A DNA stretch of 64,000 nt from the NCBI GenBank assembly GCA_963556695.1, contig CAUWAG010000006.1:744001-808000 (forward strand), written 5' to 3'. The position numbers and the translations under genes were made by a program. Each line of letters starts with the position of its first letter. The first letter of the stretch is position 1. Below are positions 1 through 11,389 of the stretch, in pieces. The stretch is from Anthostomella pinea (Eukaryota > Ascomycota > Sordariomycetes > Xylariales > Xylariaceae). Below the pieces are notes generated by a model. The model was not told the origin of the DNA. It searched no databases and worked only from the letters and a program-made list of their open reading frames with translations.

Positions 1-165
1 ATTAATTAAAATGAATAATTTTATAAATCTTCATATTAAAAAACGCATTTTTGTACTAAAAATAATAAAAATGTATATTATTATATTTACTTTTATAAAA
101 ATAAAAGGGTTGTTTTTATAGACATTTAAAGAATCAATTTAAAACATTTTATATATATATATTGT
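1..165. other. AT-rich block
   Basis: Almost pure A/T sequence with no coding potential. Similar blocks lie at 431-541, 2405-2590, 47210-47470, 49335-49660 and 55750-56160, always beside transposons, which is the pattern expected from RIP-mutated repeat islands in ascomycetes. No gene is visible. Confidence 0.7.
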
Positions 166-430
166 AAGCAGTCGGGTGGCTCACAGGTGTGCTGTAGCAC
201 GCTTCTAGGGGTGACAAGGCTGACAAGGCTGACAGCAGCACTGAAAGGAAGGAACAGCCTAGAAGCGGGCTTTGAGCTTTAGTGTATCTGGGATAAGGGA
301 TCTTTACCCTCCGGATCAAAGGCTGGGCATTGCTTTGAAGTTGGTATGTGTATTAGTACCTGAACAGGTCCCAAGACCCAAGGGTAGATCTGCACCAAGA
401 ATGTAAGCAACATGATGACCTGAACCACTG
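166..430. other. Unidentified normal-GC island between AT-rich blocks
   Basis: A roughly 265-bp stretch of ordinary composition between two AT-rich blocks. It contains a short direct repeat (gacaaggct twice in a row near 212-230). No long reading frame, tRNA or terminal repeat could be recognised. It could be a fragment of another transposon that escaped mutation. Confidence 0.3.
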
Positions 431-543
431 AACCGATCTTTTCCATATATATTAAATAATTATTATTTTATACTTATATTTAAAAAACATTATAAAAACA
501 ATTTCTTAATCATAATAATATATTTAAATCTTTTAATTACATA

Positions 544-2402
544 ATATAGATGACAAGCGAGCGACAATTATAAGCGAACAGCAACTTTTCCCCAACCTTC
601 TAAACAACATGTCAAATAACTCGACCACAACGCATTTAATTCTATCTAATCAATTGGATTCTTTTTCTTCAGACGTTTCTATCTCTATTGTACAAGTTCG
701 CGCATTATGGCTAGTGTTGCCGCAAACTCCACAACGTCGCTCACGCCCTGCCGCCCTCATCAGACAATGACTACCTTCACCCATTTCTTGTCTTGCCAGC
801 TCATTATTATTCTTTATAGCCTGGAGATCTACTGTATCTTTAACAGAAAGTATTCCTCTTTTTACTAGATATTTGTTTTTTGTCCTCTGACGTTTACTTA
901 ATAGGTGATTGGCCTCCTCTAGCTCGCGGACCCAGGAATCAACCAAAGCAACCTTGTGCATAAGACCGTATATAACCTTTGAAAATAAGCTCAACGTATC
1001 AATTATTGATGTAGGTGAGCTTCCCTGGTGGTTTCTGACTCGATATCGGATATAACCGACTGGTTTACCGCTTCGTTGATGGTGGTATGTGTCTTTGAAG
1101 TCCAAGTAGTGGGTGGCAGATTGGGGTCTGGCGACGGTGTTTATACGACAGCGACAGCATCCAGCTTCAAAATGACACTTTCTGGGTCGAAAGGAACAAG
1201 CCCAGTGGCATTGAAACCTGCTCGAATATCTCCTGATGTCATAACAGCGTTGTGTGCTTTGCAAAACGCTGCAAGGAAGTCCTCTTTCAAAACGTGTGTT
1301 ATATGACGCCGGATGAGATCCTCAATCATGCGACCGTACGCTCGTTTGAGCAGGCTAAAACAACTGACATCTAAAGGCTAGAGCCTGTGTGACAAGTGGA
1401 CAGGCATACAAAGGGTAATAATGCTGTTGTTCTAACAATAATTCTCAAAGATCTGGGAATGGTGGCTTTCGTGGCCATCTAGGATAAGGAGGTATTTACT
1501 GGCAGTCATACGCGGTCTGGTATACTTGTCAAAATGCCAAATCCATTCCAACCAAATCTCGTTCGTAGTCCAATCGTTATTGGACACAGCCACCTTCCAA
1601 TCGCGTGGTAATGTTGTGTCGCAATACTATGACGCGAGGTAGGTTTTGCCCTGTAGAATGATGAACGGCGGGACCACTTAACCATTAGCATTGACAGCAG
1701 AAATTGCTGTAGACCATTCCCTGTTGTCTTGCTGAGCTTGTCTAGGCCTACCACGTCTTTTGGCACTTATAATGACCATGCCGGACCCAATAATACCCAT
1801 CATAAACCCAGTCTTGTTGAAGTTATAGATATCCGCGTCTTGGATACCATGTTTTGTAATTGCCGCTGCAACTTGGCAAAACCACGCGTGATACACGTCT
1901 GGATCTTTATTCAAGACCCTCTGGTAGTCCATCCTCCAATAAAAACGCGTCCGGAGGCCTGGTGTGCGTTTAATGAAATTCCGCGTTTAGTTCTTTCCAA
2001 CGCGTCCATCCCCATGCGCTGCCAATAATTGATTCGCTATATTTTCAACATAACTGTGCCGGTGTAGAAATGCTCAAGTATCCAGGTCAAGAATGAAGGA
2101 AAGAATGGCATTCTCTTTGGAAACCGTAATTTTCAAAGTATTGGGTATGCTATCGCGTCGTGATAATCGGCCGGCAATTCTAGCCTTCAAGGTATTATAT
2201 AGGACATAGAAAGTCTTAAAAAGCTTGCTAATGGTAATATGAGAGTCGCGTCGCTTAGTTTGGACAGCAAGCTGTAAGTCTGATTCATTATAACGCAATG
2301 CCATTATTGTTGGTTGATCAATTAGGAGCCTTGATTGAAAGGTTAGGTGGCTGGTGAAAAGTTGCCGTTCGCTTGTAATTACCGCTCGCTTGTTATCCAC
2401 GT
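544..2402 (-). mobile_element. Pogo-family DNA transposon, RIP-degraded copy (family P1)
   Basis: The element is bounded by inverted repeats of about 50 bp that match those of the better copy at 47473-49332, and by TA dinucleotides at 542-543 and 2403-2404 (the expected TA target duplication). The left end has C-to-T and G-to-A substitutions relative to the better copy. The transposase lies on the minus strand. Length is about 1859 bp, essentially the same as the other copy, so decay is by point mutation rather than deletion. Confidence 0.85.
651..2304 (-). pseudogene. Pogo-like transposase pseudogene
   Basis: Read on the minus strand this matches the 47571-49226 transposase throughout: an N-terminal Psq/CENP-B-like helix-turn-helix beginning MALRY, the DDE domain, and a C-terminal CCHC zinc knuckle (CGVCGNTSHNARTC). 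It is broken by several stop codons and frame losses. Differences from the better copy are dominated by G-to-A/C-to-T changes. The first catalytic motif is NFNKTGF instead of NFDETGF, so the first catalytic Asp is lost. The copy cannot encode an active enzyme. A stop (TAA) lies at the same codon where the other copy has TAG. Confidence 0.85.
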
Positions 2403-2404
2403 TA

Positions 2405-2590
2405 TATTTTTTTTTTAAATATAACTTAAAGATTAAAAAAAATTTAAATTTTTTTTAATAATATTAATTTTTTAAAAAATAAGACTTTTATTGAGATATA
2501 TACGTTGATTAAATAATAATAATAATCCTAAGTAATATCAACTTAGTCTCATAAAAAGCTTTTATTAACGTAAATTAAATTAGTTAGGAC
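2405..2590. other. AT-rich block beside transposon
   Basis: Poly-A/T rich sequence with no open frame, immediately outside the right end of the degraded pogo element. Probably RIP-mutated repeat remnant. Confidence 0.6.
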
Positions 2591-2953
2591 TTCAATTACC
2601 GTCGTTATAGCGAATGTTAAGAGAGGCGTTATAGTTCGCTTTGAGTTGACCTTGCTTGCCGCAAAGATATATGTCTTGCGCGCGACAGGCTTGGGCTTGG
2701 GCTTGGGCTAAGAGCAGCTTGCGGCGAGATGGCCTTTGAATCCGCATCCTCGGCAAGCCTTGGTGCACACAGGGCAATCCTTCATATGTCCGCATGCATA
2801 CTTCTGGCAGCCGAAGCACTGAACTTTCTCGGTATTCTGGACCATCGCACCGGACTCTTTGCCAACATTGGAGACAGCGACTGTGATCTTGTTATCAATG
2901 GGGGCAGCCATGCTGGCGTCGCAGGGCAAATCGCCTCCGTGGGCTTCGACCTA

Positions 2954-5175
2954 CCATCCCCCACCCCCTAACGGGACACACTCCCCACCGGGACAGCCAA
3001 ACCCCACAACCACCACCAAAAGTCCCCTACCTCACTTACACGGATTACAGCCCCCTTTGAGGCTATCTATACGCTCTTTAGATGGTTAGATAGCCCTTTT
3101 CTTGGTGTTTAGCCGGATGTAGATTAGTGAAATTTCAGCCATCGGCATCAGTGATTAGGAGCCTCTGTGCCCCGCCCCTAAATGCAAATTTGCTGTAGAA
3201 TTCTCTCTCTGAGCCCTTGACCCTTATGCCACCACAGCATCGTGAAGCCAGCCACGATGCCTCCGCCCACGTACACTGAAGATAATATGGCGGATGCCTG
3301 GCTAGATGTGACAGATAACGGCATTTTGTGAGAAAAGCCGCCCAAAAACACGGCATCCCTAAGCAAACGCTGTCAGCACGCATCAATGGCAGAGTCACCC
3401 GAGCCGAGGCCCAGGTTAGCAAGCAGAGACTCCCCCCTCAACAAGAGAGTAAGGTGGCTCAATGGATATTGCGCCAGGAGTCCCTAGGGCTTGCCCCTTC
3501 TCACACAGCCATGCGGGAGATTATTGTACAACTGCTTGAAAAGGGGGGGGATTTCGCACCACTGGGCCCGAATTATATGGAGGGCTATAAACGCCGTAAC
3601 CCTACCATCCAGACTAAAATCGGTAAGCGGATGGAATCCGCTCGGTTTAAGGGGTTCACTCCTAAGTCTGTCAACTGGTTCTTTGACATATTGGGGGATT
3701 ATCTATGGGTGAAGCCAAAAATACGTACAATGTCGATAAGGGCGGCATCATGTCGGGTTTTGGTTAGTCTTTTAACCCCCTATTCACCCCTATCCTGTCA
3801 GTTAACTAGCTAACCCCTATAGACATCGATTCCCTAGTCTTAGGAACTTCTGAGACTACGAAAGCCTTCCTAAAGAGTCCCAAGGGGCGTGGCTGGACCT
3901 CCTTTATCAAAGCCATTTCAGCCACAGGAAAAGTTCTCAAACTAGGCATAATTTTCAAAGGAAAAGATCTCCAGGCCCAATGGTTCATTGAAGAATTCTA
4001 CAAAATCGCGGGTTGGTACTACATAACGTCAGATAACGGCTGGACCAGTAACGAGATTGCGTGCCTATGGTTAGACCACGTTTTCCTACCCCAGGTGGAT
4101 GCTGTACGAGGGGAAGACCAGGCAGAGCCGATCCTTTTGATACTAGATGGCCATGGTAGCCATACTTCCGTACGTTATTTATTTTTCAGGGGTTGTTTAA
4201 TCAGTTAATTAACTGTATAACTAACAGGACGAGTTCATATTGCGGTGTTATTTTGCCAACATCTTGCTTTGTTTTTTCCCAGCCTATACCAGCCACAGCA
4301 TGCAACCACTAGATAACGGACCATATAACGCGCTCAAAGCCTACTACCAGAGATTTCTTTCGCAGTTAAATTCTCTCATAGATGCCTCACCCGTGGATAA
4401 GATCAACTTCATCCGCTGTTATTCTCAGGCTAGGGACAAGGCTTTTTCTAAGCCAAACATCCTCTTGGGCTTCTGAGTGACGGGGTGCTACCCAGTTAGC
4501 CGCAGGAAGTGTTTGAAACACCCGGAAATCCAGGAGGATAAAAGAAAGACCCCGGAGCCAGAGGAAGTTGAAGACTCGGAGCCAGAAGACCAGCGGACCC
4601 CTACCACAAGCCGACAGATCATAGATTTCGCAAAGAAACGCTCCCCAGCCACTTGGCTGAAATTCAGGAAGATCTCCCATGCCTTCGAGAACCAGGAGAC
4701 GGAGCTGGCCCTAAAAGATCATAAAATCAAGGCCCTGGAGGCTGAACTAGAGCGGCTACGGCCCAAAAAGAGGAAGAAGGTCCCAAATCCGAACCGGAAG
4801 TTCATGAATATGACCGAGATATTGGCCCAGGGGGGTGACCCGTTAAGGGCCGTGGTTATAGAGTCTTCAGAGTCAGAAGCAGAGCCAGAAGTTGTTGAAG
4901 ATAAGGGTGAGGAGGAGGAAGAGGTTGAGGAGGCTGAGGAGGGTGAAGAAGCCCCTGTTACAGAGCCCCAGGTGACGAGAAGCGGTCGGTCAATTAGGGC
5001 GCCAGCTAGATACGTGGATTGAGGAGCCTCAACACCACAGAATGATAATTTTGTTGATTTCTTTGGGCATCTACAACCTCGATTGCGTGTAAGTGAGTAA
5101 GGGGGTATTTTGGTGGTGATGGTGGGGTTTGGCTGTCCCGGTGGGGGGTGTGTCCCGTTAGGGGGTGGGGCATGG
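2954..5175 (+). mobile_element. Pogo-family DNA transposon (family P2)
   Basis: Inverted terminal repeats of about 75 bp. The left end (2954 onward, containing ctaacgggacacac) is the reverse complement of the right end (up to 5175, gtgtgtcccgttag) with a few mismatches. TA dinucleotides at 2952-2953 and 5176-5177 are the target duplication. The element encodes a pogo/Fot1-type transposase on the plus strand. Its terminal repeats are unrelated in sequence to those of the 544-2402 element, so it is a different family. Confidence 0.85.
3257..5022 (+). pseudogene. Pogo/Fot1-like transposase with introns, frameshifted
   Basis: The N-terminal helix-turn-helix piece (RKAAQKHGIPKQTLSARI), the catalytic blocks NVDKGG, LILDGHGSH and SHSMQPLDN (DDD-type pogo triad), and a long acidic C-terminal tail with Arg-rich end are all present in order. 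Two introns are visible, about 3762-3822 and 4171-4234, the second ending ataactaacag. The gene is broken by a frame change near 3327, an extra base in an A-run near 3720, and a TGA near 4474 (consistent with CGA to TGA). DDE transposases of this family cut and paste at TA sites. This copy is inactive as read. Confidence 0.75.
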
Positions 5176-5488
5176 TAAATTGTGTCAGTGACAACGAAGC
5201 GTTTCTCTCCCCGATTGATCTTACCAGCTGCATTGCGACCTGTGAAGAATGTACCGTTGAAGTTGATGGACAGTGGGAAACCGGTATCCGAAAAACAACG
5301 AGAGAAGGAGGATGTAGGTGGTTGTGTTCCTGAGGAAGGAAGAGTAGCTTGTAATGAGATGTGGAGCAGAAATCTGCTGTGCCTGGGGCATCGTTTCTTG
5401 CTTCGGATCTGGCAATCATGAGGTAGTTAGTGCAGAGTACTCTGAGGCATCCCCTCCAGTATCAGCGTGCAGCAATGACTACATTGAC

Positions 5489-5620
5489 TTACCTGCATCG
5501 TATACGTATTATCGAGTGCAATACTGGGACCGTCCACGCCACGTATTGGCGCCATCGCCCAGGATTGTCGCCCTCCATGGGCTGATGTGGGCCTTTTAAC
5601 CTCATGCCCAGCAGGACAGA
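5489..5620 (-). repeat. Dispersed coding-like repeat, copy A (LLGMR element)
   Basis: The segment resembles pieces at 35043-35080, 35576-35640 and 36196-36275. The shared core on the minus strand reads LLGMR(L/I)KGP, then an EG..P.RWRQ block. In copy A an open frame from 5842 runs through this core to a consensus 5' splice site (gtaagt) near 5486. No protein family is recognised. The related copies also end at splice-donor-like sequences, so this may be a small diverged gene family, or an exon-bearing repeat. Confidence 0.45.
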
Positions 5621-6289
5621 AAGCAAGTCACTTTGCCAGTTTTGCCCGACGGAGATGGTTTGGTGATCAGTATATTGATATATGAGCATGTTACGAAAGC
5701 AACTGCCAACATACGAGGACCCCGTCAGATGCTTCACCTCGTGGGGCAGGGCAAGACTGGGGATCCTGGTTGCTGAGCAGTAATAGCAGAGCTGGAATTG
5801 GTCTTGTTTGGAGATATTTGCAGCTGTGTGCGAAGGCATCACCAGAGGGCAAGAGGTACCTTGGCCCTGGTTACCAAGTGGCTAGTGTTGTGGCTCACCC
5901 ATGGTCGGCTGCGCACAATGTCTGGACCAGAGTAAGTTAAAACGCAGCTGTCTGATAGGGGAAGATGGAGTGAAGATGGAAGGGACAGCGGTGGCAGGGC
6001 AATGAAGTTGTATAGTGTATGTGTGTGTGCGGGGGTTGGCCGCAGTCTGCAGATGGGCCAGAAGTTGAAATTTATACGTGTGTGCTCGTCCGGGCGGTGG
6101 CCAAGGGCAGCAGCAACAATGCCGTGGATGGTCGATGCTGCGGATGGGTACGTACCTAGGAGCTCTCTGCGATCCGAAAAGTTGGCGCTCGTTTTCGACC
6201 GAGGGCTTTGCATGGACTGTGGATGGCAGCTATCGATTGTTGTGTTCTCCTGAGGCGTGCAAACGCCAGACAGGAATTTCATGAGTCTC

Positions 6290-6790
6290 AGAAGTGATTC
6301 ATGAGGTTCGCTTCCCAGAGATATCGGAACCGTACGAAATCAGCACATGCTGGAAATGCATGTTTGATGCGGTTGACTACTACATCAGATGCCTCAGATG
6401 ATCCATCAGTGTTCGCCTGGGAAGTCTACGGAAATCTTCTAAGAACATCTTGCAACGAGACGACCTTCGGTTCTGTATTCACGTTAAGTGCTTGTCTTTC
6501 CCCGCTGAACTGATCATTGCCGATACCCGGGGTAAACGGATGCGTGCAATAGATACTGAGGAGCATGACATTAACCTGAAACTAGTGTGCGCTGTCGAGA
6601 TCTCGGACATCCACCTGCTTGAGCTCCTCGTCGCTGTGAAGATGATGTCGCTGCAGAAGTTGATCACAGTCTTGTCACCTTAAAGGAAACCTTGGATCAT
6701 CTAAGAAATGCTCGGGAGTCATTGCATGCTCAAGGCGTGCGCCGTTCTTCCAGGCTGTTGCGACTTGAGCCTCCGTGGAGTGCGTCATGA
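6290..6790 (-). pseudogene. Possible degenerate gene of unknown family
   Basis: One minus-strand frame starting at an ATG near 6788 reads a protein-like sequence (MTHSTEAQVATAWKNGARLE and onward) with only three or four stops in about 165 codons, continuing to FRYLWEANLMNHF before a stop near 6300. The stops might be short introns or nonsense mutations. No family is recognised, and the opposite strand is also open over about 77 codons, so the call is weak. The rest of 5843-7098 shows nothing else convincing. Confidence 0.3.
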
Positions 6791-7098
6791 TCAGAGAGGG
6801 ACACGACTGACATCAACTCCAATCAGCCATCTCATCTTCCATTGGATAGAGATATCGTTGCGAATTGGGTCTCTGTATGAATTCCGTGGCCTGGTCTCCA
6901 TTCGTGTAGCTCAAACAAGGCGGCATACCGCTGACTAGCATATTTTCGCTGATCTTATCTTTTCATGAGCAGGCAGCAAGGTCCTGGCCGATACTTACTT
7001 CTAAGGAAGGGGAGGGGGGCGGGAGGGGGACAGGAGCCAAGCTCGGCAGATTTGGCCCCGCAGATGCTCACATAAATGTAAGCAGGCAGGTAGGAAGG

Positions 7099-7313
7099 TA
7101 CACTCAGCCTTCAGAAGTATCCGTACGCACTATGTTGGTAAGACTCTATTACCAGTAAGATGGTTAGAAATACTGGAATAAGCATACAAGAATAAGCAGC
7201 TCTGGCTTGACATGTTCTTTCCATTGCTAATTACATGGTGCTTATTCCGATTTGGTAAAGCTGCCGTGGTTTGCTGGACGGGTGTTGTACGGAGACTTAT
7301 GAGGGTTCAGTGT
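7099..7313. mobile_element. MITE, family M1, copy 1
   Basis: Inverted ends: the left end tacactcagcc...agtatccgtac is the inverse of the right end gtacggagacttatgagggt, followed by tcagtgt. The interior carries ggaataagca and tgcttattcc blocks, as in copy 2 at 9139-9374. No coding capacity. It lies about 280 bp upstream of the NACHT start codon, so it could affect that promoter. Confidence 0.75.
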
Positions 7314-7594
7314 GCCTATGTAGCTATACCTTTAAGTAGGTACATATTATCACCCCTACATGTACCTAGGCACTGCGTTGCCGCGAGTATGCCTTGCCGG
7401 GTACCCCGTGGGGGCTATGCACGTCCACAGCCACCACTGGAATTTACAGCCACTGTGGCGTGCCCGCACTTTCTTTCACGGGAACAGCTGACATGCATGC
7501 TCTGAATTCCCACGGCTTTCCACATCTTCTGAGCCTTGCTTCATCATCTACCTCTCCGCGACGGAAGGAATACTCCTGCTTGCTGGCGTTGAAC

Positions 7595-10500
7595 ATGGAC
7601 CCTGTCAGCGCGATCGGCTTCGCGGCGGGAATATTGGCATTCATCGATTTCTCGTCGAAGCTCATGAGGAATGCGCACATTCTGTACAAGTCGAAGTCGG
7701 GCACGACCGAAGAAAACGCCCATATCGGCAACACATTGGACGATCTACGCCAAGTCTCGCAGGATCTTCACCTACGCGCCAATATCAGCGGTGAAGATTA
7801 TGATGTGAAGGCGATTGATAAGCTGGCAGAGCAATGCATCTGTCTGTCCCAAGAACTCGGGCAGATCCTGGAGCGTCTTCAGGTGAAGGGAAAGAGGACG
7901 AAGCGGCAAGTCGCCAAGGCGACGTGGTTAACAGTCACGAAGAAGGCTCAAATCTCCTCAATTGAGAAGAGGCTTGGAGAGTACCGAGCTGAGATCATAT
8001 TCCGTCTCAATATCATGACGTGGTGGGTGTTGTCCTTGGTTGCTACCTCACCTCAACCTGACCGTCAGAAAGCTCGCAGAACTCGTCCTTCCAGTACCTT
8101 CTAGCACAGCTTCAACAGGATTGTCACCAAATGGGAAGAGACATAGCCAAACAGACTGACGCCCTGAATCAAGAACTGCGAGCGCTGATCCTAACCCTAC
8201 AAGATGACAGAGCACCAGTGTCCATCGTGACGCTTAGGAGTACAATTTTAGACCTCGGAAACCTGACTAGGACTGTCCAGAGAGAGAACGATATCCTCGG
8301 TGAACTCTACTTCGAGTCAATGTATCTGCGAGAGAACTCTGTCAATGATCCCGAAATTGGGACTTTCGAATGGCTTTGGTACAGTCTCAGCCCTGCATCG
8401 TCGTTCAGAACAGCCCCCTCAATCATATCCTCGGAGTCATGTTTGGGGTCATCGCATGGCTTCTCCAGCTTCGATCAGCGTGGAAGCGGCAGCGATAGTG
8501 TTGGCGGCCGTCAAAACTACCTTCACGGGCTAGAAGCTTCTGCAAGAGGACGCATGTCTGACGCTTTTGCCTCTTTCCTCGAGGCTGACAATGGATTCTT
8601 CTTCATTTGCGGCAAAGTCGGGTCGGGAAAATCGACAATAATGAAGTTCATTGGCTCTCACAAGCGCTTAGAAAAGAGACTGGCCCGCTGGTCTGGCGAC
8701 CGAAAGCTGATATTTGCCCGGTTTTTCTTCTGGAAATCCGGCGACCGACTTCAGATGTCCCTAGAAGGCTTCTACAGATCTATACTGTTCGAGATTCTGA
8801 AGCAATGCCCGCAGCTAATCACACAGATAACTCCATTGTTCGGGCTGGAATCCGATGGTAATCACAGAATCAACATGTTGAGCACGGCTAGACATGCCCT
8901 GAAACAGATCATCGATACTCGTCTCAAGAAACATGCCTTGTGCATCATGATTGACGGGCTCGATGAATACGAAGGAGATATACGTATGTGCCACCACGCC
9001 TGCCCCTAAACAAATAAACAGAAGCAATCAATTGAGTGGCATAACCGCCGAATCCCGGCATGTTCCGCTGCAATTTCGCTGCAAATCCACTTGCTATTCC
9101 TCCCCCAACCTCTTACGCCCTTGCACCATCGCCTGATGTACACTCAGCTCTTATAAGTCTCCGTATGCACCATGCTGGAAGGTTTCCTGATCACAGTAGA
9201 GATTTGGGAATAATGGCATAAGCAGACAGGAATAAGCAGCTCTGGTTTAATATTCCATTGTTAATGCTTATTCCGGTGTGCTTATTCCGAATTTTCGAAT
9301 TTCCAATTTGATAAATATACCGATGTTTGCTAAAAGGGTCGTGCGTGTACGGAGACTTATGAGGGTTCAGTGTACCCTTTATGGTCCAATTTTTATTTTT
9401 ATTTTTTGTTGAGAAATAGGAGAAAAAAAAAGCTGACCTGAGGTAGTGGAATATATACAGCTGGCACGGCTACTGAAAAGATGGTCCGAAAAGTCTGGCG
9501 TCAAGGTCATCTGTTCTGCGAGGCCGCACACAGAGTTCATCGACACCTTCGACGACACCTCCCGGTGCGTCATGTTGCATCAGTTGACCCGGGCGGATAT
9601 ATGGTCTTATGCTTATGCTCAACTTTCAACAACACCACAACTCACAGCCGATGAACAAGTCGAGACCGCCGACCTCATTGTGGACATGGCAGATGGTGTT
9701 TTCCTGTGGGCACGTCTCGTTGTGCGGTCTCTGTTGACTGGCCTGGTCTATGACGACTCCCCAAAGGCGCTAAAAAAGAGGTTGCGAGATACTCCGCGAG
9801 ATTTGGATGCGGTCTTTCGGAAGATTTTGGGCTCAATCGACCCTGCCCTGCAGCACCGATCCGATCGAATGCTATCCTTAGCCCTCCTTGCTCTGGGCTA
9901 TTCACACCACGGGAGTCTCAACGCACTTCATTTTAGTTGGGTAGAAGACTTGGACGATCCCGAATTCCCATTCAATCGGCCTTGCGTTGGGTACAAAACT
10001 GCAGAGATCGAAAGAAGGCATAAGTTGGTCCAGCGTCAGATAGATGCCCTCACCCGAGGGTTGCTGGAGATGAAAAACAATGCCTTAATGTCGTCAAATT
10101 CGTTTTCCCGGGGGATACCAAAGAAGAAAGATATTGTGTCGATGAGGTTTTATGTCACTCCTCATCCTACCGGTGATATCTTCTGGGAGAACTATGTCGG
10201 CTTCATGCATCGCAGTGTCACAGATTTCATGCGTGTCGAGGCCAGCATGTCCAGAACCAGAGCCGCAGTTTCCACTTCCGACTATGTCCGTCTACGGCTC
10301 GCTGGAATTCAGTTTTCTCTCAGTTTATGGAACTTGGATGAATACTGCCACCGTGGCGACTACCACCACACGCTTTGGCCCGCGTGTGAGGATATTGTTT
10401 ACACGCTTGCGCATGGGCAAAAAATATTGGCACATGATAAGTTTGCTCGCAAGGCCTTGGGTCATTTACGCGTCCTTCTTGATTCCTTCGGGCAGCTTCA

Positions 10501-11389
10501 ACATTCTCAGCAAGCCAATTTGAAGGGCAATTCCTCAAAGGTTGGCCCTTTCTGGGGTACTTCCGAGTACATTTCGTGGACGCCTTGTGCCATTCAGAAA
10601 AATAGAGCGTCACTCGACTATTGGGCCTGGCTTGCGAGTAAAGGACTTGGCTGGTTGGTCATTGAAGAGTTGAGGAAATCTGCGGATTCAAAAGAAGGGT
10701 TTATACCGCCACTGAATCTTCTCGCCACATCAAACCGCGAGGCACCGGATGCCAATCTGGTACGATACCTTTTTCAGAGTGGTCTATCTCCGGAGACCCT
10801 TTACAAAGTCAACTGCCCACTTCAACCTTCTGAGCACCACCCCCATGACAACCCGACAGAAGCCAGGCCCGTTTCAGCATGGCTTCTTTTCCTTCGTATG
10901 TACCTTGGTAATTACTTACATCCTCGCCTTTCGGTTTCACAAGAGCCGTCATCCAGAGACGTCCTGCTGGAGTATCTTAGGGCTGGAGCCACCCGGGACA
11001 TCGTCGTTCTTGGGTATATACCTACGACTCCACCTCCATTCCCTCCGCCCCTAGAAATAACTTTCAGAGATGCACCCAGTCCCGACGATATCTTTTGTCT
11101 GGGCTTGAAACAGGCACTCACTCTTTGTATACAAGAAGACATTGACCTCGAGATGGAAAGTCTACTACGTCCTCCACCACCACCTCCCGAGGCCAGATTG
11201 TGGAGTAGTGCGACTGGTATTCTCTCCAGTATCATGCCTTCCTCGTCCAAGGCTGCGAAGCGAAACGCCCACATGGCTGGGTACAGACCGCCAAACGCGG
11301 ATGAGTTGAAACATCCTGATCTCCTGGTGTATGGAGTTATCTCCAAGGACAACGAGCTCATTGGGGATTTCGAATACGATGTATACTGA
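7595..11389 (+). CDS. NACHT-domain STAND protein (NLR-like)
   Basis: Proposed exons are 7595-8026, 8080-8983 and 9447-11389, giving about 1092 residues. The N-terminus (MDPVSAIGFAAGILAFIDF) is typical of the N-terminal domain of fungal STAND proteins. The NACHT ATPase follows: P-loop GKVGSGKST at about 322-330, Walker B with MIDGLDEYE at about 435-442, and sensor-like CSARP at 468-472. No WD, ankyrin or TPR repeats are visible in the roughly 600-residue C-terminal part. Such proteins act in cytoplasmic non-self recognition or heterokaryon incompatibility; that role is inferred from the family. The start is the first ATG in frame with this N-terminal domain. Intron 2 is unusually long (463 bp) because it holds a MITE. 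The exon 1/2 junction was chosen to keep frame and is less certain. Confidence 0.85.
9139..9374. mobile_element. MITE, family M1, copy 2, inside an intron
   Basis: A 236-bp element lying wholly within intron 2 of the NACHT gene. Left tacactcagctcttataagt and right acttatgagggttcagtgta are inverted repeats of about 35 bp, with TA at both edges. The interior carries ggaataagcag and tgcttattccg. It matches copy 1 at 7099-7313 over most of its length. The host intron still ends with a branch-like gctgacc and an AG at 9445-9446. Confidence 0.85.

Larger units (their letters stand above)
2708..5420 (-). pseudogene. Cys-rich zinc-knuckle-like protein, split by a pogo element
   Basis: Two minus-strand coding pieces lie either side of the 2954-5175 transposon: about 5176-5360 and 2708-2953. 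If the transposon and one TA are removed, they join in the same frame, with a single TAG exactly at the insertion site. The C-terminal piece has a dense Cys/His array ending in a perfect CX2CX4HX4C knuckle (CRGCGFKGHLAASC), followed by a stop at 2708-2710. This suggests a nucleic-acid-binding (gag-like or host) protein; I do not recognise the family. The 5' end is unresolved: several frames are open near 5360-5420 and introns are likely. The gene is disrupted in this genome. Confidence 0.5.
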
